64,000 nucleotides of DNA. It comes from Bradyrhizobium sp. dw_78 (GTDB taxonomy: Bacteria > Pseudomonadota > Alphaproteobacteria > Rhizobiales > Xanthobacteraceae). Positions within the stretch are counted from its first letter, which is position 1, and each line of letters starts with the position of its first letter. Under the pieces are notes generated by a model. It had not been told where the DNA came from. It searched no databases and saw only the letters and a program-made list of their open reading frames with translations. The translations under genes and the position numbers were made by a program. The DNA is taken from NCBI RefSeq assembly GCF_018449525.1, contig NZ_JAAVUS010000004.1, positions 310,001-374,000 of the forward strand, written 5' to 3'. Of this stretch, positions 8,390-18,377 are shown piece after piece.

Positions 8390-11305
8390 ATGGTCGTCTC
8401 CGCAAACAAATCCACCGTTCGTTCAAAATCCAATGGATACAACTTGCCTGTGAATCTGACAGAAACACTCACACCTGAGAACCTCAATGGTGATTTTGCG
8501 CTTTTGTTCGGCCCCTTCCGGCTGTTCACCAAGCAAGGACTGCTTCTGGAAGGCGACAAACCGGTCCGTCTCGGCAGTCGAGCTCTGGATATCCTGATCG
8601 TCCTCGTCGAGGCCGCGGGTGAACTCATCAGCAAGAACGAACTGATGGCTCGGGTCTGGCCCGACACCAACGTGGAGCCTGCCAACCTTACGGTCCATAT
8701 TGCCGCTTTGCGACGAGCGCTCAGCGATGGCCGCGCGGGCAACAGATATCTGGTCAACATCCCGGGCCGGGGTTACCGCTTCGTGGCGCCGGTCACCGTC
8801 TTACAAGCCCCCGCCGCCGCCCCCCCGGCGTCGAACAACCAGCACAATTTACCTGCTTGCCTGACCCCGCTTATCGGCCGATCCGATGTGCTCGGTTCGA
8901 TCGACGCCAGGCTTTCCCTAAACCGCCTGATCTCCGTCACCGGCCCAGCCGGCATCGGCAAAACCGCTGTCGCCCTCGATGTCGCGGAGAAACTGATACC
9001 GGATTACGAGCACGGAGTCTGGCTGATAGATCTGGCGAGGATAACCGAGCCCCGCCTCGTGCCAACCGCCCTGGCATCTGCCCTCGGACTCGAGATCCGG
9101 TCTGACAACCCCTACCCCGGCCTGATCACGGCCTTGAAGCACAAGCAGATGCTGCTCGTGCTCGACAATTGCGAGCATTTGATCGAGGCGTCCGCCATTC
9201 TCACCATGGAAATTCTGCAAGGCGCGCGCGGCCTGAAGATTCTGGCGACCAGCCGCGAGCCTCTGCGCGTCGAAGGTGAGCAGGTATATCGACTATCCGC
9301 ACTGGAGAGCCCATCTCCATCTGCCCTGCTTGGCGCCGGCGAGGCTCTGGCGTTTCCGGCTATTCAGCTCTTCGTTGAACGCGCCGCAGCGACGATGAAC
9401 AACTTTGAGTTGATTGACGACGACGTCGCCAGCGCCATCGACATCTGTCGCAAGCTGGACGGGATCCCGCTGGCCATCGAGTTCGCAGCCGCCCGGGTCG
9501 ATACTTTCGGCGTTCGCGGATTGGCCGCTCTCCTCGATGACCGATTGCAGCTGCTGACGGGAAGCCGTCGCGCTACCGCATCGAGGCACCAAACCATCAG
9601 CGCAGCGCTCGACTGGAGCTACCACCTGCTCGGCGAGGAAGAGCAGATGCTGTTCCTGCGGCTTTCGATTTTTGTCGGCGGTTTCACGCTCGATGCCGCA
9701 CTTGCGGTAGCGGCCGACACGGACTGGATCGCCTCGGATATCGCGGACAGAATAGCGAGCCTGGTCACGAAATCCCTGATCGCAACCGACGTCGGTTCAG
9801 GAACGGTCCGCTTCCGGCTGTTTGAAATCACGCGGGTCTATGCCCTTTCAAAGCTCGAGCAAAGCGGCGAGCGAAACGCGGTTTCCCGTCGCCACGCGAA
9901 GTACTACCGAGACCTGCTCGAAACGGCCGGAAGTGGCGATCCGGAAGCCGGCCTTGCCCGCTTTGAGATTGAAATAGACAACGTTCGTGCCGCGCTCGAT
10001 TGGGCATTCGCACCGAACGGCGACAGATCGCTCGCCGTGGCGATGGCGGCAGCTTCGGCGCCCATCTGGCTCGACATGTCATTGCTGACGGAATGTCACG
10101 ACTGGATGGGGAAGGCCATTGACGCGTTCGATGACGCGGACCGGGGAACTCCCCAGGAGATGGTACTGCAAACCGTCTTTGGCATTTCACTCATGTTCGC
10201 TCAGGGTATGAGCACTGCCGCGCGCGCCGCGCTGACGCGGGCAAGCGAGCTTGCGGAAAGGCATCAGAATCCCGACTATCAACTCCGCGCGCTCAATGGT
10301 CTCACTCTCTTTCGTATTCGTCTGGGAGATACCCAGGCCGCGCTCGCGCTCGCGCGTCGATCCGAGGCGATTGCCCATACCCTTGCCGATCCGGTTGCGC
10401 TTTCGACAGCGGATTGCATGCTGAGTTCCACGCTTCTTGCCCTGGGCGACTGCGCCGGAACCGTGCTCCATGCCAAGCGGGCGCGCGACCGCAGTTCCCC
10501 CCTCATACGCCGGGCTCAAATCGCGCGTCTCGGCATTGACCAATCGGTACAGGCCGGCTGCGTCTTGGCCCACGCTCTTTGGTACCAGGGCTTGCTCGAT
10601 CAGTCGGCCAAGTTAACGCGCACCGTTCTGGCCGACGCACGGGCCCGCAGCCATCCGGTCTCGTTGTGTTTCTCGCTGGTTTGGGGTGGCTGCATCGTTT
10701 CGCTTGGCCGCGGCGATATCGAGACGGCCGAATATTCGATCATGCACCTCAAAGAGCTGGCCGAAGTGCATGGCTTCCGCAGCTATTATGCCTGCGCGCT
10801 CGGATTCGAGGGACAATTGGCGGCCAAACGAGGCGCGCTCGCGGATGGAGAACGGCTGCTGCTTGCCAGCCTCGATGGGCTTCGCCAGACCCAATACGAA
10901 GTTCTCTACGCCGCGTTCCTCGGCAGCCTGGCCGAGATTCTCACGAAAGCTAATCGTCTCGACGACGGCCTTGCTGCCATCAACGAGGCAATCGAGCAAA
11001 CCGGGCGCAACCATGCTTTCGGGTGGGTGCCCGACGCGATGCGGATCAAGGGCGAGATTTTCTTAGAGCGAGCGGACATGGCCATTGCAGAGGATCAGTT
11101 TCTTCGGTCGCTGGAAATGGCACACAGTCAAGGGAATTTGTGGTGGGAGTTGCAAACCGCCATGCGGCTCGCGCGCTTGCGGCGGTCTCAAGGGCGCGTT
11201 GGCGACGCGCGCGATCTGCTACGCTCCATCTATCGCAGATTTACCGAGGGCTTCGGAAACGCGGATCTCCAATCGGCCAAATTCCTTCTCGACGAATGGG
11301 CCTAG
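8390..11305 (+). CDS. winged-helix / STAND (NB-ARC-like) ATPase / TPR transcriptional regulator
   Basis: Intact 971-residue signal-transduction regulator. Order of parts: OmpR/PhoB-type winged helix (about 35-135; GPFRLF, KPVRLGSRALDIL, WPDTNVEPANLTVHIAALRR, GRGYRFVAP); STAND ATPase with Walker A GPAGIGKT (185-192), Walker B MLLVLDNCEH (from about 254) and TSREPLR (about 287-293), a winged subdomain around SAALDWSYHLL; then about 450 residues of TPR-like helices. Such proteins are thought to oligomerise on ligand and nucleotide binding and to activate promoters; the ligand here is unknown. A GTG at 8363 is possible, but ATG 8390 is preferred; neither has a strong ribosome-binding site. The gene converges on a CoA-transferase gene. 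Confidence 0.87.
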   Translation: MVVSANKSTVRSKSNGYNLPVNLTETLTPENLNGDFALLFGPFRLFTKQGLLLEGDKPVRLGSRALDILIVLVEAAGELISKNELMARVWPDTNVEPANLTVHIAALRRALSDGRAGNRYLVNIPGRGYRFVAPVTVLQAPAAAPPASNNQHNLPACLTPLIGRSDVLGSIDARLSLNRLISVTGPAGIGKTAVALDVAEKLIPDYEHGVWLIDLARITEPRLVPTALASALGLEIRSDNPYPGLITALKHKQMLLVLDNCEHLIEASAILTMEILQGARGLKILATSREPLRVEGEQVYRLSALESPSPSALLGAGEALAFPAIQLFVERAAATMNNFELIDDDVASAIDICRKLDGIPLAIEFAAARVDTFGVRGLAALLDDRLQLLTGSRRATASRHQTISAALDWSYHLLGEEEQMLFLRLSIFVGGFTLDAALAVAADTDWIASDIADRIASLVTKSLIATDVGSGTVRFRLFEITRVYALSKLEQSGERNAVSRRHAKYYRDLLETAGSGDPEAGLARFEIEIDNVRAALDWAFAPNGDRSLAVAMAAASAPIWLDMSLLTECHDWMGKAIDAFDDADRGTPQEMVLQTVFGISLMFAQGMSTAARAALTRASELAERHQNPDYQLRALNGLTLFRIRLGDTQAALALARRSEAIAHTLADPVALSTADCMLSSTLLALGDCAGTVLHAKRARDRSSPLIRRAQIARLGIDQSVQAGCVLAHALWYQGLLDQSAKLTRTVLADARARSHPVSLCFSLVWGGCIVSLGRGDIETAEYSIMHLKELAEVHGFRSYYACALGFEGQLAAKRGALADGERLLLASLDGLRQTQYEVLYAAFLGSLAEILTKANRLDDGLAAINEAIEQTGRNHAFGWVPDAMRIKGEIFLERADMAIAEDQFLRSLEMAHSQGNLWWELQTAMRLARLRRSQGRVGDARDLLRSIYRRFTEGFGNADLQSAKFLLDEWA

Positions 11306-11421
11306 CACGCGCCGAGCCGGATCGTAGCGTGCGCGCCCACCCGTCTGAAGTATTCTGCCAGAACCCCTTCCCTGCTTGAGGAATGAACGGCCGAGGTTAC
11401 GACAGGATTCCTTATGTTGGC

Positions 11422-12885
11422 TTATCGGACAGGCAACCATTCGGGCCTGCACGAGCCACGCACCGTCACGATTGGATCATTCCAGCCGCCCGGCGTTTCC
11501 GAGAACTGCACTGCAGGTGCCAATCGAACGATCTCGCCATACGGCGTCTGCCGCGTGATCGCGTCCGGCGCCAGCAATTTGTGCTGCTCGCCTGTGAAGT
11601 CGTGATCGCCACGCTCCAGCAGGCCAAGAGTCGGATACCACATCGAATTGCGGGTCAGACAAATCTTGACGTGATAGCTGCCGCCCTCACGGGCGCGGCG
11701 GATCAGCGCCGCCGTCACGCCAGCCGCCCCCATATAGCCGGCAATATAATCGTTCATCACAAAGGTCGGCGGCATCTTGGGCCGGTCGGGAGTACCCTCA
11801 TTGAAGGTGAAACCGCTCACGCACAACGCTTCCATATCGAAGCCACCGCGATTGGCCCACGGCCCCTCATAGCCGTAACAGCGGACCGAACAATAAATGA
11901 TGCCCGGACGCCTCGCAGCCAGTTCCTGCGGCGAGAAACCGAGATTGCTCAGGCTTCGCCCGCGATAGCTGTCGACGAACACATCCGTCGCGGCAGCCAA
12001 CGCATGGCCTCTTTTGTTCCCCTCGGGAGACTTGAGATCGAGCCATGCCGACCGGTGCCCGGCCGTCGGGTCGATCGCCAGGACCTCGTGTTCGAACTCC
12101 TGCGGACGCGCAATTTGCAGGACCTCGGCGCCCTGTTCGGCCAAAGTCCGCGAGACGACATTGCCAGCGATGACGTGCGTCGCCGACAATACGCGCAGCC
12201 CGGAAAAAGGACGATCGGCCGGAGCAAAAGGCTCTGGATCGCTGTCAGCTATCTTTTCGATCTCGATCAGCGGCTTGGACGCCAGCAATTCGCCTTGCGG
12301 ATGGCGGGCCCATTCGTCCTCGGAGCGGCAGACCGCGAAGATCATGTTGTTTTCGGCCGCCGCGTCGTCCAGGTCGAGCGCGTCCCATTTCAGGATCGCG
12401 TTGGCGACGCTGTTTTTCTCGTGTGAACAGCGAAGCAACGCGCACCATTCGTTCGTCATGTGCGGATAGATACCGGTCGGCAGCACCCAGCGTCCGTCCT
12501 TGGTGAGATACAGGTCGAACATCATATGGTTGCCCTGGCTGTAGGGCATTTGATAGGCGTAGCCGTTGACCGTCGGCTTGAACCTGTAAAGAGGATTGAC
12601 GCCGTGGATCGCCTTTCGCAAATCAAGCGACAGGTCCTGACCGCGTCCGGTCCGCATTTCCCAGACCGTCGCTGCGCCGACGGCTGCCCCCATCATCGGG
12701 ATGGCCATGCAGGCGCCAATGCGATGGCGGCTTTCGTAGATCGGATCGGCGCCGATGAACTCGATAGCTCCCCCGGTGTTGGCGGAGGCCAGACCAATTC
12801 CGTCCAGGAATCGATCGAGCGCGCCGCTGACGTCAAATTCGCTCCCGGAAGCAGAAATCACCTGCGACGGTTTTACTTCGTCCAT
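11422..12885 (-). CDS. family III CoA-transferase (CaiB/BaiF-like), double-domain form
   Basis: Predicted to move CoA between carboxylates. The 487-residue protein has a family III fold whose best-conserved part lies in the second half: FSGLRVLSATHVIAGNVVSRTLAEQGAEVLQI, SAWLDLKSPEGNKRGHALAAATDVFVDSYRG, PGIIYCSVRCYGYEGPWA, GGFDMEALCVSG and NDYIAGYMGAAG. The first ~200 residues resemble the C-terminal half of the same family (HPQGELLASKPLIEIEKI), an arrangement I read as permuted or duplicated. A similar protein is at 21685-23268. ATG 12885 is preferred over an upstream start because the upstream residues look non-conserved. It is the last gene of a minus-strand run after OpgC. Substrate unknown. 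Confidence 0.82.
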   Translation of the reverse strand: MDEVKPSQVISASGSEFDVSGALDRFLDGIGLASANTGGAIEFIGADPIYESRHRIGACMAIPMMGAAVGAATVWEMRTGRGQDLSLDLRKAIHGVNPLYRFKPTVNGYAYQMPYSQGNHMMFDLYLTKDGRWVLPTGIYPHMTNEWCALLRCSHEKNSVANAILKWDALDLDDAAAENNMIFAVCRSEDEWARHPQGELLASKPLIEIEKIADSDPEPFAPADRPFSGLRVLSATHVIAGNVVSRTLAEQGAEVLQIARPQEFEHEVLAIDPTAGHRSAWLDLKSPEGNKRGHALAAATDVFVDSYRGRSLSNLGFSPQELAARRPGIIYCSVRCYGYEGPWANRGGFDMEALCVSGFTFNEGTPDRPKMPPTFVMNDYIAGYMGAAGVTAALIRRAREGGSYHVKICLTRNSMWYPTLGLLERGDHDFTGEQHKLLAPDAITRQTPYGEIVRLAPAVQFSETPGGWNDPIVTVRGSCRPEWLPVR

Positions 12886-12986
12886 AACGTCTATTTCCCG
12901 CTGCTGTTGGTTGCCCTGTGCGGCAACTTGGCAGAGCTGTTGCGTCAACCCCAATTAAACGTTCCAAATCGCCGCAAATGCCTGCA

Positions 12987-14144
12987 TCATCCCGCGACAG
13001 ACGACGACGTTGCCGGTACCGTCCTCGAAACCTTGTCGAGATTTTTCGACCACGACCGATAATACGCCACCGCCGTCATGGCCGCGATGCCGGCAACACT
13101 GACCAAGAGCTGCATCCATATTGCGCCGGACACTTCCACCAGAACGAAGTGCGCGATAAATGAAAGATAAATTCCAACGCAAAAAACCTCCAGGGATTGC
13201 TGGCCACACTTGATTGCAGGCTGGAATAGCGGCCATTCGAGACCCGCCCAGTCGCGTGGCAGCAGCCGGACGACCAGGAATGCGAAGACCACGAAATGTA
13301 TCAGCCGATACGGCGCGAGGTTCGTCTTGTCGTTGGGAATGAAGAAGCCGTAGGCGTTGGCCGGAATCAGGTCCCTGAGCCCCGGATACCGCGCCGCCAT
13401 CGTGATGATCAGCGCAAACAGCAGATAGCCCGCACCGAGCACAAGAAGAGACTTCGAACGGATAAGACGCATCGACGAGCCGGCGCCTCCGAGCGCGAAC
13501 CAGGCCCCGAACACGAACAGGAATTGCCAGGCGAAAGGATTGAAATACCAGACGCCGGTCGGATAGGCAGGAAGGTTCCAGCCGAACTGGCGCGCCAAAA
13601 CATAAAGCAGCGCGGAGATCAGCAGCGTCAGATTCGGCTTTCGCAGCATCACCCAAAGAACGGGCGGAAATATTCCCATCAAAACGATGTACAGCGGCAA
13701 TACGTCCATGTTGACGGGCTTGAACCTGAGGATCAGCCCCTCGAACAAGGTTTGAGCGGGATTGCTCAGGAAGCCCCGGATGTTGAACTCATCGGCGAAG
13801 CTGGCTTTCCCGTATTTTTGCGCGAGATAACCTATCTCCGCGAGATAGAACACGAACAAGAAAACATGAGCGACATAGATCTGCCAGACGCGCTTGATCA
13901 GCCTCGACGCTCCGACGATAAACCCGCGCTCGATCATCGTCCTAGCAAACACGAACGCCACCGTATAGCCGGATATAAAGATGAACAGATCCGCAGCGTC
14001 GCTGAACCCGTAATTACGTGTCGTTATCCAGTTGGCCACGTTGTTGGGGATGTGGTCGAGGAAAATCCCCCAATTGGCCAATCCGCGAAAAAGGTCGAGG
14101 CGGAGGTCTCGGCCCTTTGCGGGGAGCGTGGCCGCAATGCGCAT
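12987..14144 (-). CDS. OpgC-family membrane acyltransferase-like protein
   Basis: A 385-residue inner-membrane protein with about ten hydrophobic segments. It starts with the OpgC signature RDLRLDLFRGLANWGIFLDHIP, followed by NYGFSDAADLFIFISGY, PLYIVLMGIFP and NLAPYRLIHF. OpgC proteins modify osmoregulated periplasmic glucans with succinyl groups; the exact acyl group here is unknown. Its start codon overlaps the stop of the HdeD-like gene by one base (TGATG on the minus strand), so the two are translationally coupled. Together with the upstream porin, PRC-barrel and HdeD genes it forms an envelope cluster. Confidence 0.87.
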   Translation of the reverse strand: MRIAATLPAKGRDLRLDLFRGLANWGIFLDHIPNNVANWITTRNYGFSDAADLFIFISGYTVAFVFARTMIERGFIVGASRLIKRVWQIYVAHVFLFVFYLAEIGYLAQKYGKASFADEFNIRGFLSNPAQTLFEGLILRFKPVNMDVLPLYIVLMGIFPPVLWVMLRKPNLTLLISALLYVLARQFGWNLPAYPTGVWYFNPFAWQFLFVFGAWFALGGAGSSMRLIRSKSLLVLGAGYLLFALIITMAARYPGLRDLIPANAYGFFIPNDKTNLAPYRLIHFVVFAFLVVRLLPRDWAGLEWPLFQPAIKCGQQSLEVFCVGIYLSFIAHFVLVEVSGAIWMQLLVSVAGIAAMTAVAYYRSWSKNLDKVSRTVPATSSSVAG

Positions 14145-14755
14145 CAGCCTGCCGCCGCAACGCCCGGGAGCGCCTCACGGGCGAAGCTTCGCCCAGCCAA
14201 CCCGACCATGAAGATCGCGTAGCCCGACGTGATCAGATTGATGCCGGCCAGAAGCCCCAGCGTCCAGGCCGCACTCACCGGCCATGCCGCGATGATGACC
14301 CCGGCCAACGCGAGATCGGCCAGGCCGCTGATCAGCATCCAGATCCACGAGCCGACAATGATATGGCGGTAAGCGATCGAGGTCGCGATCTGAAAGACAC
14401 CCTCGGCGGCAAAGAACGCCGTGAGGACTATCGTAAGCGACAGCGCCCCGCTCGCCGGCTTGCCAATCAACAATATCCCCACCACGAGGGACAATGCGGC
14501 CGTAAGCAGACTCCAGAGAAACGCCGGCACATCCTTGATCGAGAAAAGCGCGATCAAGCCGAACAGTCCGCTGATCAGGAACAGCCATCCGACGTAAAGA
14601 TCGACTGCGACCGTAGCCGCCACAGGAGCGGCGATGGCGAGGATTCCCAGTACGATCATCGCCCCGCCCTGAAACATAAACAGTTTCCAGTGCGCGCCCA
14701 GCGCCTCTCTTACCGCTCGTTGCATAGTCCCGAGAATTGGATTGACGAAGGCCAT
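14144..14755 (-). CDS. HdeD-family (DUF308) inner-membrane protein
   Basis: A 203-residue protein with six predicted hydrophobic segments in a two-fold pattern typical of DUF308/HdeD acid-resistance membrane proteins (for example FMFQGGAMIVLGILAIAAPV, LYVGWLFLISGLFGLIALF, WIWMLISGLADLALAGVII). The start has a clear GGAGAGA site. The stop overlaps the OpgC start, and the PRC-barrel gene ends 64 bp upstream. The role is probably stress adaptation of the envelope; no enzymatic activity is predicted. Confidence 0.85.
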   Translation of the reverse strand: MAFVNPILGTMQRAVREALGAHWKLFMFQGGAMIVLGILAIAAPVAATVAVDLYVGWLFLISGLFGLIALFSIKDVPAFLWSLLTAALSLVVGILLIGKPASGALSLTIVLTAFFAAEGVFQIATSIAYRHIIVGSWIWMLISGLADLALAGVIIAAWPVSAAWTLGLLAGINLITSGYAIFMVGLAGRSFAREALPGVAAAG

Positions 14756-14819
14756 CGATCTCTCCTGTCTGATGAACGTCGGGATGACTTGCGCACCATG
14801 CAGGACGCGCTAGCGGGAC

Positions 14820-15212
14820 TTATTTCACGGAATATTCGAAGGGCGGCGTCTCCTTGAGCGCGTCGCGCGTGGCGCCCGCCAGTATCAGCTTGTGGCCGAC
14901 CAACTTGAGCTGATCCACGGGAACGGCGACATCGTGCTTTGCGACGCCGAGAAACCCGCCGGCGTTGATGATGGCGTAGGACACCGCCCTGTCGGGAGAA
15001 ATCAGGATATCGTCAATTGCACCAACGCGCTCGGCCTTCTCGTTGAAGACCGATTGGCCAAGCACTTGACGCTTCGCGCTCCATCCGAGTGCGACGGCGC
15101 GCAATTCGGCTGCGGCGACCCCGATGAGGGTCGAGCCCGCGACCTGAGCCTTCGCGACGATCGGAAGCGCCAGCGCGACGCACGCGGTCATGACAATTAC
15201 CGCTCGTTTCAT
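14820..15212 (-). CDS. secreted PRC-barrel domain protein
   Basis: A 130-residue protein with a cleavable signal peptide (MKRAVIVMTACVALALPIVAKAQ) and one PRC-barrel domain: LGQSVFNEKAERVGAIDDILISPD, AVSYAIINAGGFLGVAKHDVAVP, LKLVGHKLILAGATRDALKE. Exported PRC-barrel proteins of this size are common in Bradyrhizobium; function unknown. A good GGAG precedes the ATG. It lies 51 bp downstream of the OprB porin and 64 bp upstream of HdeD, which suggests co-transcription. Confidence 0.82.
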   Translation of the reverse strand: MKRAVIVMTACVALALPIVAKAQVAGSTLIGVAAAELRAVALGWSAKRQVLGQSVFNEKAERVGAIDDILISPDRAVSYAIINAGGFLGVAKHDVAVPVDQLKLVGHKLILAGATRDALKETPPFEYSVK

Positions 15213-15263
15213 CCTGATCTCCTTTACAAGTATCTGCAGAGTCGTTCGTGATGATCCGCAGGA

Positions 15264-16862
15264 TCACCACGCCACGGTAAGGCGAGTCTGGACAATATCG
15301 GAGCTGGTGTGATGCTCGGCGACTTCAGCGTTCAGCGGATGCCAAATGTGCTGATAGCTCGGGATCAGTCGGACCGCCGGGGTAATGGCGAAATCGTAGA
15401 AAACTTCCATCCCGGTCTCGTCGTTCGCGGATGATGTCCCGTTGGTAAGCTGCACAATATCTGTCTTGAATTCACTGCTGATCTGATTGTAGTAAACACC
15501 GACGCCGAAGCTGTCGTATGGCCGCACGTCAAACATTCCGTGCGCAAACAGCGCGATACTTGCATCGCGCGTAATCGTGTTGGTTTCTTCGGGGGCGTAT
15601 CCGACCCGCGCAAAGACGCCGATGCCGTTGACCACCTGGCCGCTCTTCAACTTTGCCGCGACGGTTGCCGGATCGTCTTTTACAAAAAGATACTGCGAGA
15701 CGTTGGCGATCGCGAACCAGCTCTCGCTCCTGTAGTAAGTGGGCAGGCCATCGAGTGAATTCGCCCCGAGCAGTCCGCCGACGGCCTGGGTCACCGCCGA
15801 CACGGACGTCAAGCGCCCCAATGGCATTTCCAGATCCAACTTTGGCTTGTTGGACCAGTTGACCGCCGGGGAGAATTGACCAGGCAATCCCCCAACGTCG
15901 TAGGACATGACCGAAGTCAAATACAGGTTGACCCGGTCAAATGCATTCGACGCGAGATTGTCGGCCTTGCTGTTGGGATCGAGTACGCCGCCGGCGATCG
16001 CGAATTTCGGACTAAAGGCCCAAACCCCAAGCGCGGCGAGCGCTGTCGGATCGTAGAAATTGGTCGTCATCGGGTTTTTATTGAAATTGAAATTAGAGAA
16101 ATAATATTTGTAGCTGTTCCCGAATGCCGTTTGATCCGGAATGAAAACGTCGCTGATTTTTCCCAATACGACGCTGAATTGCTTGCTCAACGCCTGGACC
16201 AGAAAATATTCGGATGGAAGAATGCTGTTGCCGAGCGTCGGGTCGGGCAACACCAGGCCCGCGTATTGAGGCACGACCGTACCGGCCGTAAATGTATTCG
16301 GCAGGTTATCGCCGGTGCGGGCCTGCGCCGTGAAATGGATCAATCCGCCGGACCAGAGGCCTGCACGGCCGGTGTCAACATTGACTGAAACCTGGGTACT
16401 CTGGACGAACGCGCCGCCGGTCTTGAGGCCACCGGACGTGACATCCTGATAGTAGCTCGTCGAGTAGATGTCGAAGAAAAAGCCGTTGCGCGCCAAATCC
16501 GTTCGTACACCACCCCAATCACCAAGCAGTTGCGTGCGATTCCAGATGTCGCCCGTGACCGTTCCCGGCAACCCGAAAACAGGCCCATTGTTGAAATAAG
16601 CGATCAGGCCAGGCGCCACGTTCGCCAACGATATCTTGTCCGTCGGGACCGGCCCAAACGGGTCCGCCGCAGCCGGGACAGTCTTGCCGGAAGACACCGT
16701 GGGCTTCCTGGTTTTGCGAGGTGTCGCCGGCGACTTCCGAGGTTGAGCAGGCGTTTCGCCGGCGAGACGACCAAACCCGACCAGCCCCTCGTCGGCATGA
16801 GCCGCCGTTGCGCACAACAGCATGCCAATCGAAATGCCAAGCCCGATATTTCTTACTGTCAT
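15264..16862 (-). CDS. OprB-family carbohydrate-selective porin
   Basis: Outer-membrane beta-barrel of 532 residues. A signal peptide (to about residue 23, AHAD) is followed by a Pro/Lys/Thr-rich linker (about 35-65). The OprB core then begins with LLGDWGGVRTDLARNGFFFDIYSTSYYQD and continues through alternating strands to the family ending ETGMEVFYDFAITPAVRLIPSYQHIWHP and a C-terminal aromatic residue (TVAW). It probably admits sugars or other small solutes. It heads the minus-strand run porin, PRC-barrel, HdeD, OpgC and perhaps CoA-transferase. The basic linker is longer than usual. Confidence 0.88.
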   Translation of the reverse strand: MTVRNIGLGISIGMLLCATAAHADEGLVGFGRLAGETPAQPRKSPATPRKTRKPTVSSGKTVPAAADPFGPVPTDKISLANVAPGLIAYFNNGPVFGLPGTVTGDIWNRTQLLGDWGGVRTDLARNGFFFDIYSTSYYQDVTSGGLKTGGAFVQSTQVSVNVDTGRAGLWSGGLIHFTAQARTGDNLPNTFTAGTVVPQYAGLVLPDPTLGNSILPSEYFLVQALSKQFSVVLGKISDVFIPDQTAFGNSYKYYFSNFNFNKNPMTTNFYDPTALAALGVWAFSPKFAIAGGVLDPNSKADNLASNAFDRVNLYLTSVMSYDVGGLPGQFSPAVNWSNKPKLDLEMPLGRLTSVSAVTQAVGGLLGANSLDGLPTYYRSESWFAIANVSQYLFVKDDPATVAAKLKSGQVVNGIGVFARVGYAPEETNTITRDASIALFAHGMFDVRPYDSFGVGVYYNQISSEFKTDIVQLTNGTSSANDETGMEVFYDFAITPAVRLIPSYQHIWHPLNAEVAEHHTSSDIVQTRLTVAW

Positions 16863-16973
16863 GACGCCGCCCGCTCAACACTGCCTTCGCTTTTTTTGGT
16901 CTACTGCGCGCGGAGCCTCGGTCTGAATCAAGAGCTACAAATTTCAATAAATCATTCCAAAGGTCCCGTGATT

Positions 16974-18377
16974 TCAACGGCTTTGGCGCGGACGCGGTCG
17001 GGCGGCAGCGAGGATCGGATCGTCGAGAACCTCCTCGAACCCCGCCTGGCTCACCAGATCGACCTCTTCGGCAGGCAATTTGAAGCGCGTCTCCACAGCC
17101 GATAGCCTGGCAGCCAGTTTGGGCTCGAGCCGGTCGAACGAGAGCTCGGTGATCTCGAAGCTGATATCGCTGCAGCGCCAGTTGAGCGGCGCGCCGAGCC
17201 GGCGCGCCTCGGCGTGCGGAAGCGCGCACCGCCATTTTCGTGTCGCCGCCTCCCATTCGCGGATACTCAGGCGAAAGGCATCAAAGCCGCTGCGAACCGC
17301 GGAGCTGATCGCCGTGTCCGTCACGGCGTCGAGCAGGTCCGTACCGGAAGGACCCTCGAGGGTGCCTGACCAATTGCCGTTCGGAGCCTGGCCTGCGTTG
17401 ACGACCATGAATATGACGCGCCGCAATTGCACAGCCTTGTCCGCTGTCAGCGGCATATAGGGTTGAGAAGCCGCCGCGCGGGCGATGACGAGCCCCGACA
17501 GGCCGAAATTGTCGGTGATGCCGCCGTCGGCGAGCTTCAGGTAGCGCATTTGATCGGGATTGCGGTAACGTGCCAGCGCTTGGGCGAAGGCCCGCACCTG
17601 CGCTCCGCTATTTCGATCGGCCAGCACGCGACCGGCCCATGCCGAGGGAGCCGGGCTGCAGGCTTCCGGAAAACTTTCGATCACGATTGGGACGAAAGCG
17701 ACAGGCACAGCAGCGGAAGCCGCCACGGCCTGCGACAACGGGAAAGTCCGGAGATCGCTGCACAGCGCCGAGAACGTCGTCTGCGAGAATACGAACGGCG
17801 TTCTATTGAAAAGGTCGGACGCATTGATCCAGACAATCGGCTTGCCGAACCGCATCAGGTCGCCCATCGTCGCTTTATCGAACAGGTTGGCGTCGAGCCA
17901 GGCCGGAAATCTGCTCGCGTCGTTGACGCCACCGCCAAATCCTGCGGCGAGATTGTTCAAGTCAATATTCGTTCTCAAGCCCTCTTCAGCGTTCCGAACC
18001 AGGAAGCGCTCGCGGAAGTCGGCAAGCGCTGCCCTGCCTTTGAGCCCGAAATAGGCTGCCGTCACCGAACCGCCGGATACGCCCGAAACGAAGGCGATTT
18101 GGTCGAGGCGCTTGCTGCCGCCCGCCACCGGCATTTCGTCGAGCCCGCGAAGCACGCCGAAGGCGAAGGCCGCAGCACGCGTACCTCCGCCGGAGAACGA
18201 GAGTGCTATCGCAGTTTCACCGCCGACGTCAGGAATCGACGGCAGCCCTGCACCATGCTCGACCGAAAGTGGCGTATTGACAGGATAATTGAGAGATGCG
18301 CAGCCTGCGATGAAAGAACAAGCGAGTACGACTATTCCCCACCTCGAGCCCACGCGCGGCATCGCGGCTGGCCTCAC
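16974..18377 (-). CDS. patatin-like phospholipase lipoprotein
   Basis: A 467-residue predicted lipase anchored to a membrane. The N-terminus has a lipobox, SFIAGC, with lipidated C26. The patatin fold shows the oxyanion motif SFSGGGTRA (about 60-68), nucleophile S101 in GVSGG and the catalytic aspartate D284 in LADGG, so the Ser-Asp dyad is complete. It should hydrolyse phospholipids or neutral lipids in the envelope. It is divergent from the third regulator paralogue, with 369 bp between starts, and separated from the OprB gene downstream by 111 bp, so it may be transcribed separately. Confidence 0.88.
   Translation of the reverse strand: MRPAAMPRVGSRWGIVVLACSFIAGCASLNYPVNTPLSVEHGAGLPSIPDVGGETAIALSFSGGGTRAAAFAFGVLRGLDEMPVAGGSKRLDQIAFVSGVSGGSVTAAYFGLKGRAALADFRERFLVRNAEEGLRTNIDLNNLAAGFGGGVNDASRFPAWLDANLFDKATMGDLMRFGKPIVWINASDLFNRTPFVFSQTTFSALCSDLRTFPLSQAVAASAAVPVAFVPIVIESFPEACSPAPSAWAGRVLADRNSGAQVRAFAQALARYRNPDQMRYLKLADGGITDNFGLSGLVIARAAASQPYMPLTADKAVQLRRVIFMVVNAGQAPNGNWSGTLEGPSGTDLLDAVTDTAISSAVRSGFDAFRLSIREWEAATRKWRCALPHAEARRLGAPLNWRCSDISFEITELSFDRLEPKLAARLSAVETRFKLPAEEVDLVSQAGFEEVLDDPILAAARPRPRQSR

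Noticed and set aside
11383..12426. 347-codon plus-strand frame opposite the CoA-transferase gene
   Set aside because: Antisense frame to a conserved enzyme; no ribosome-binding site or family pattern.
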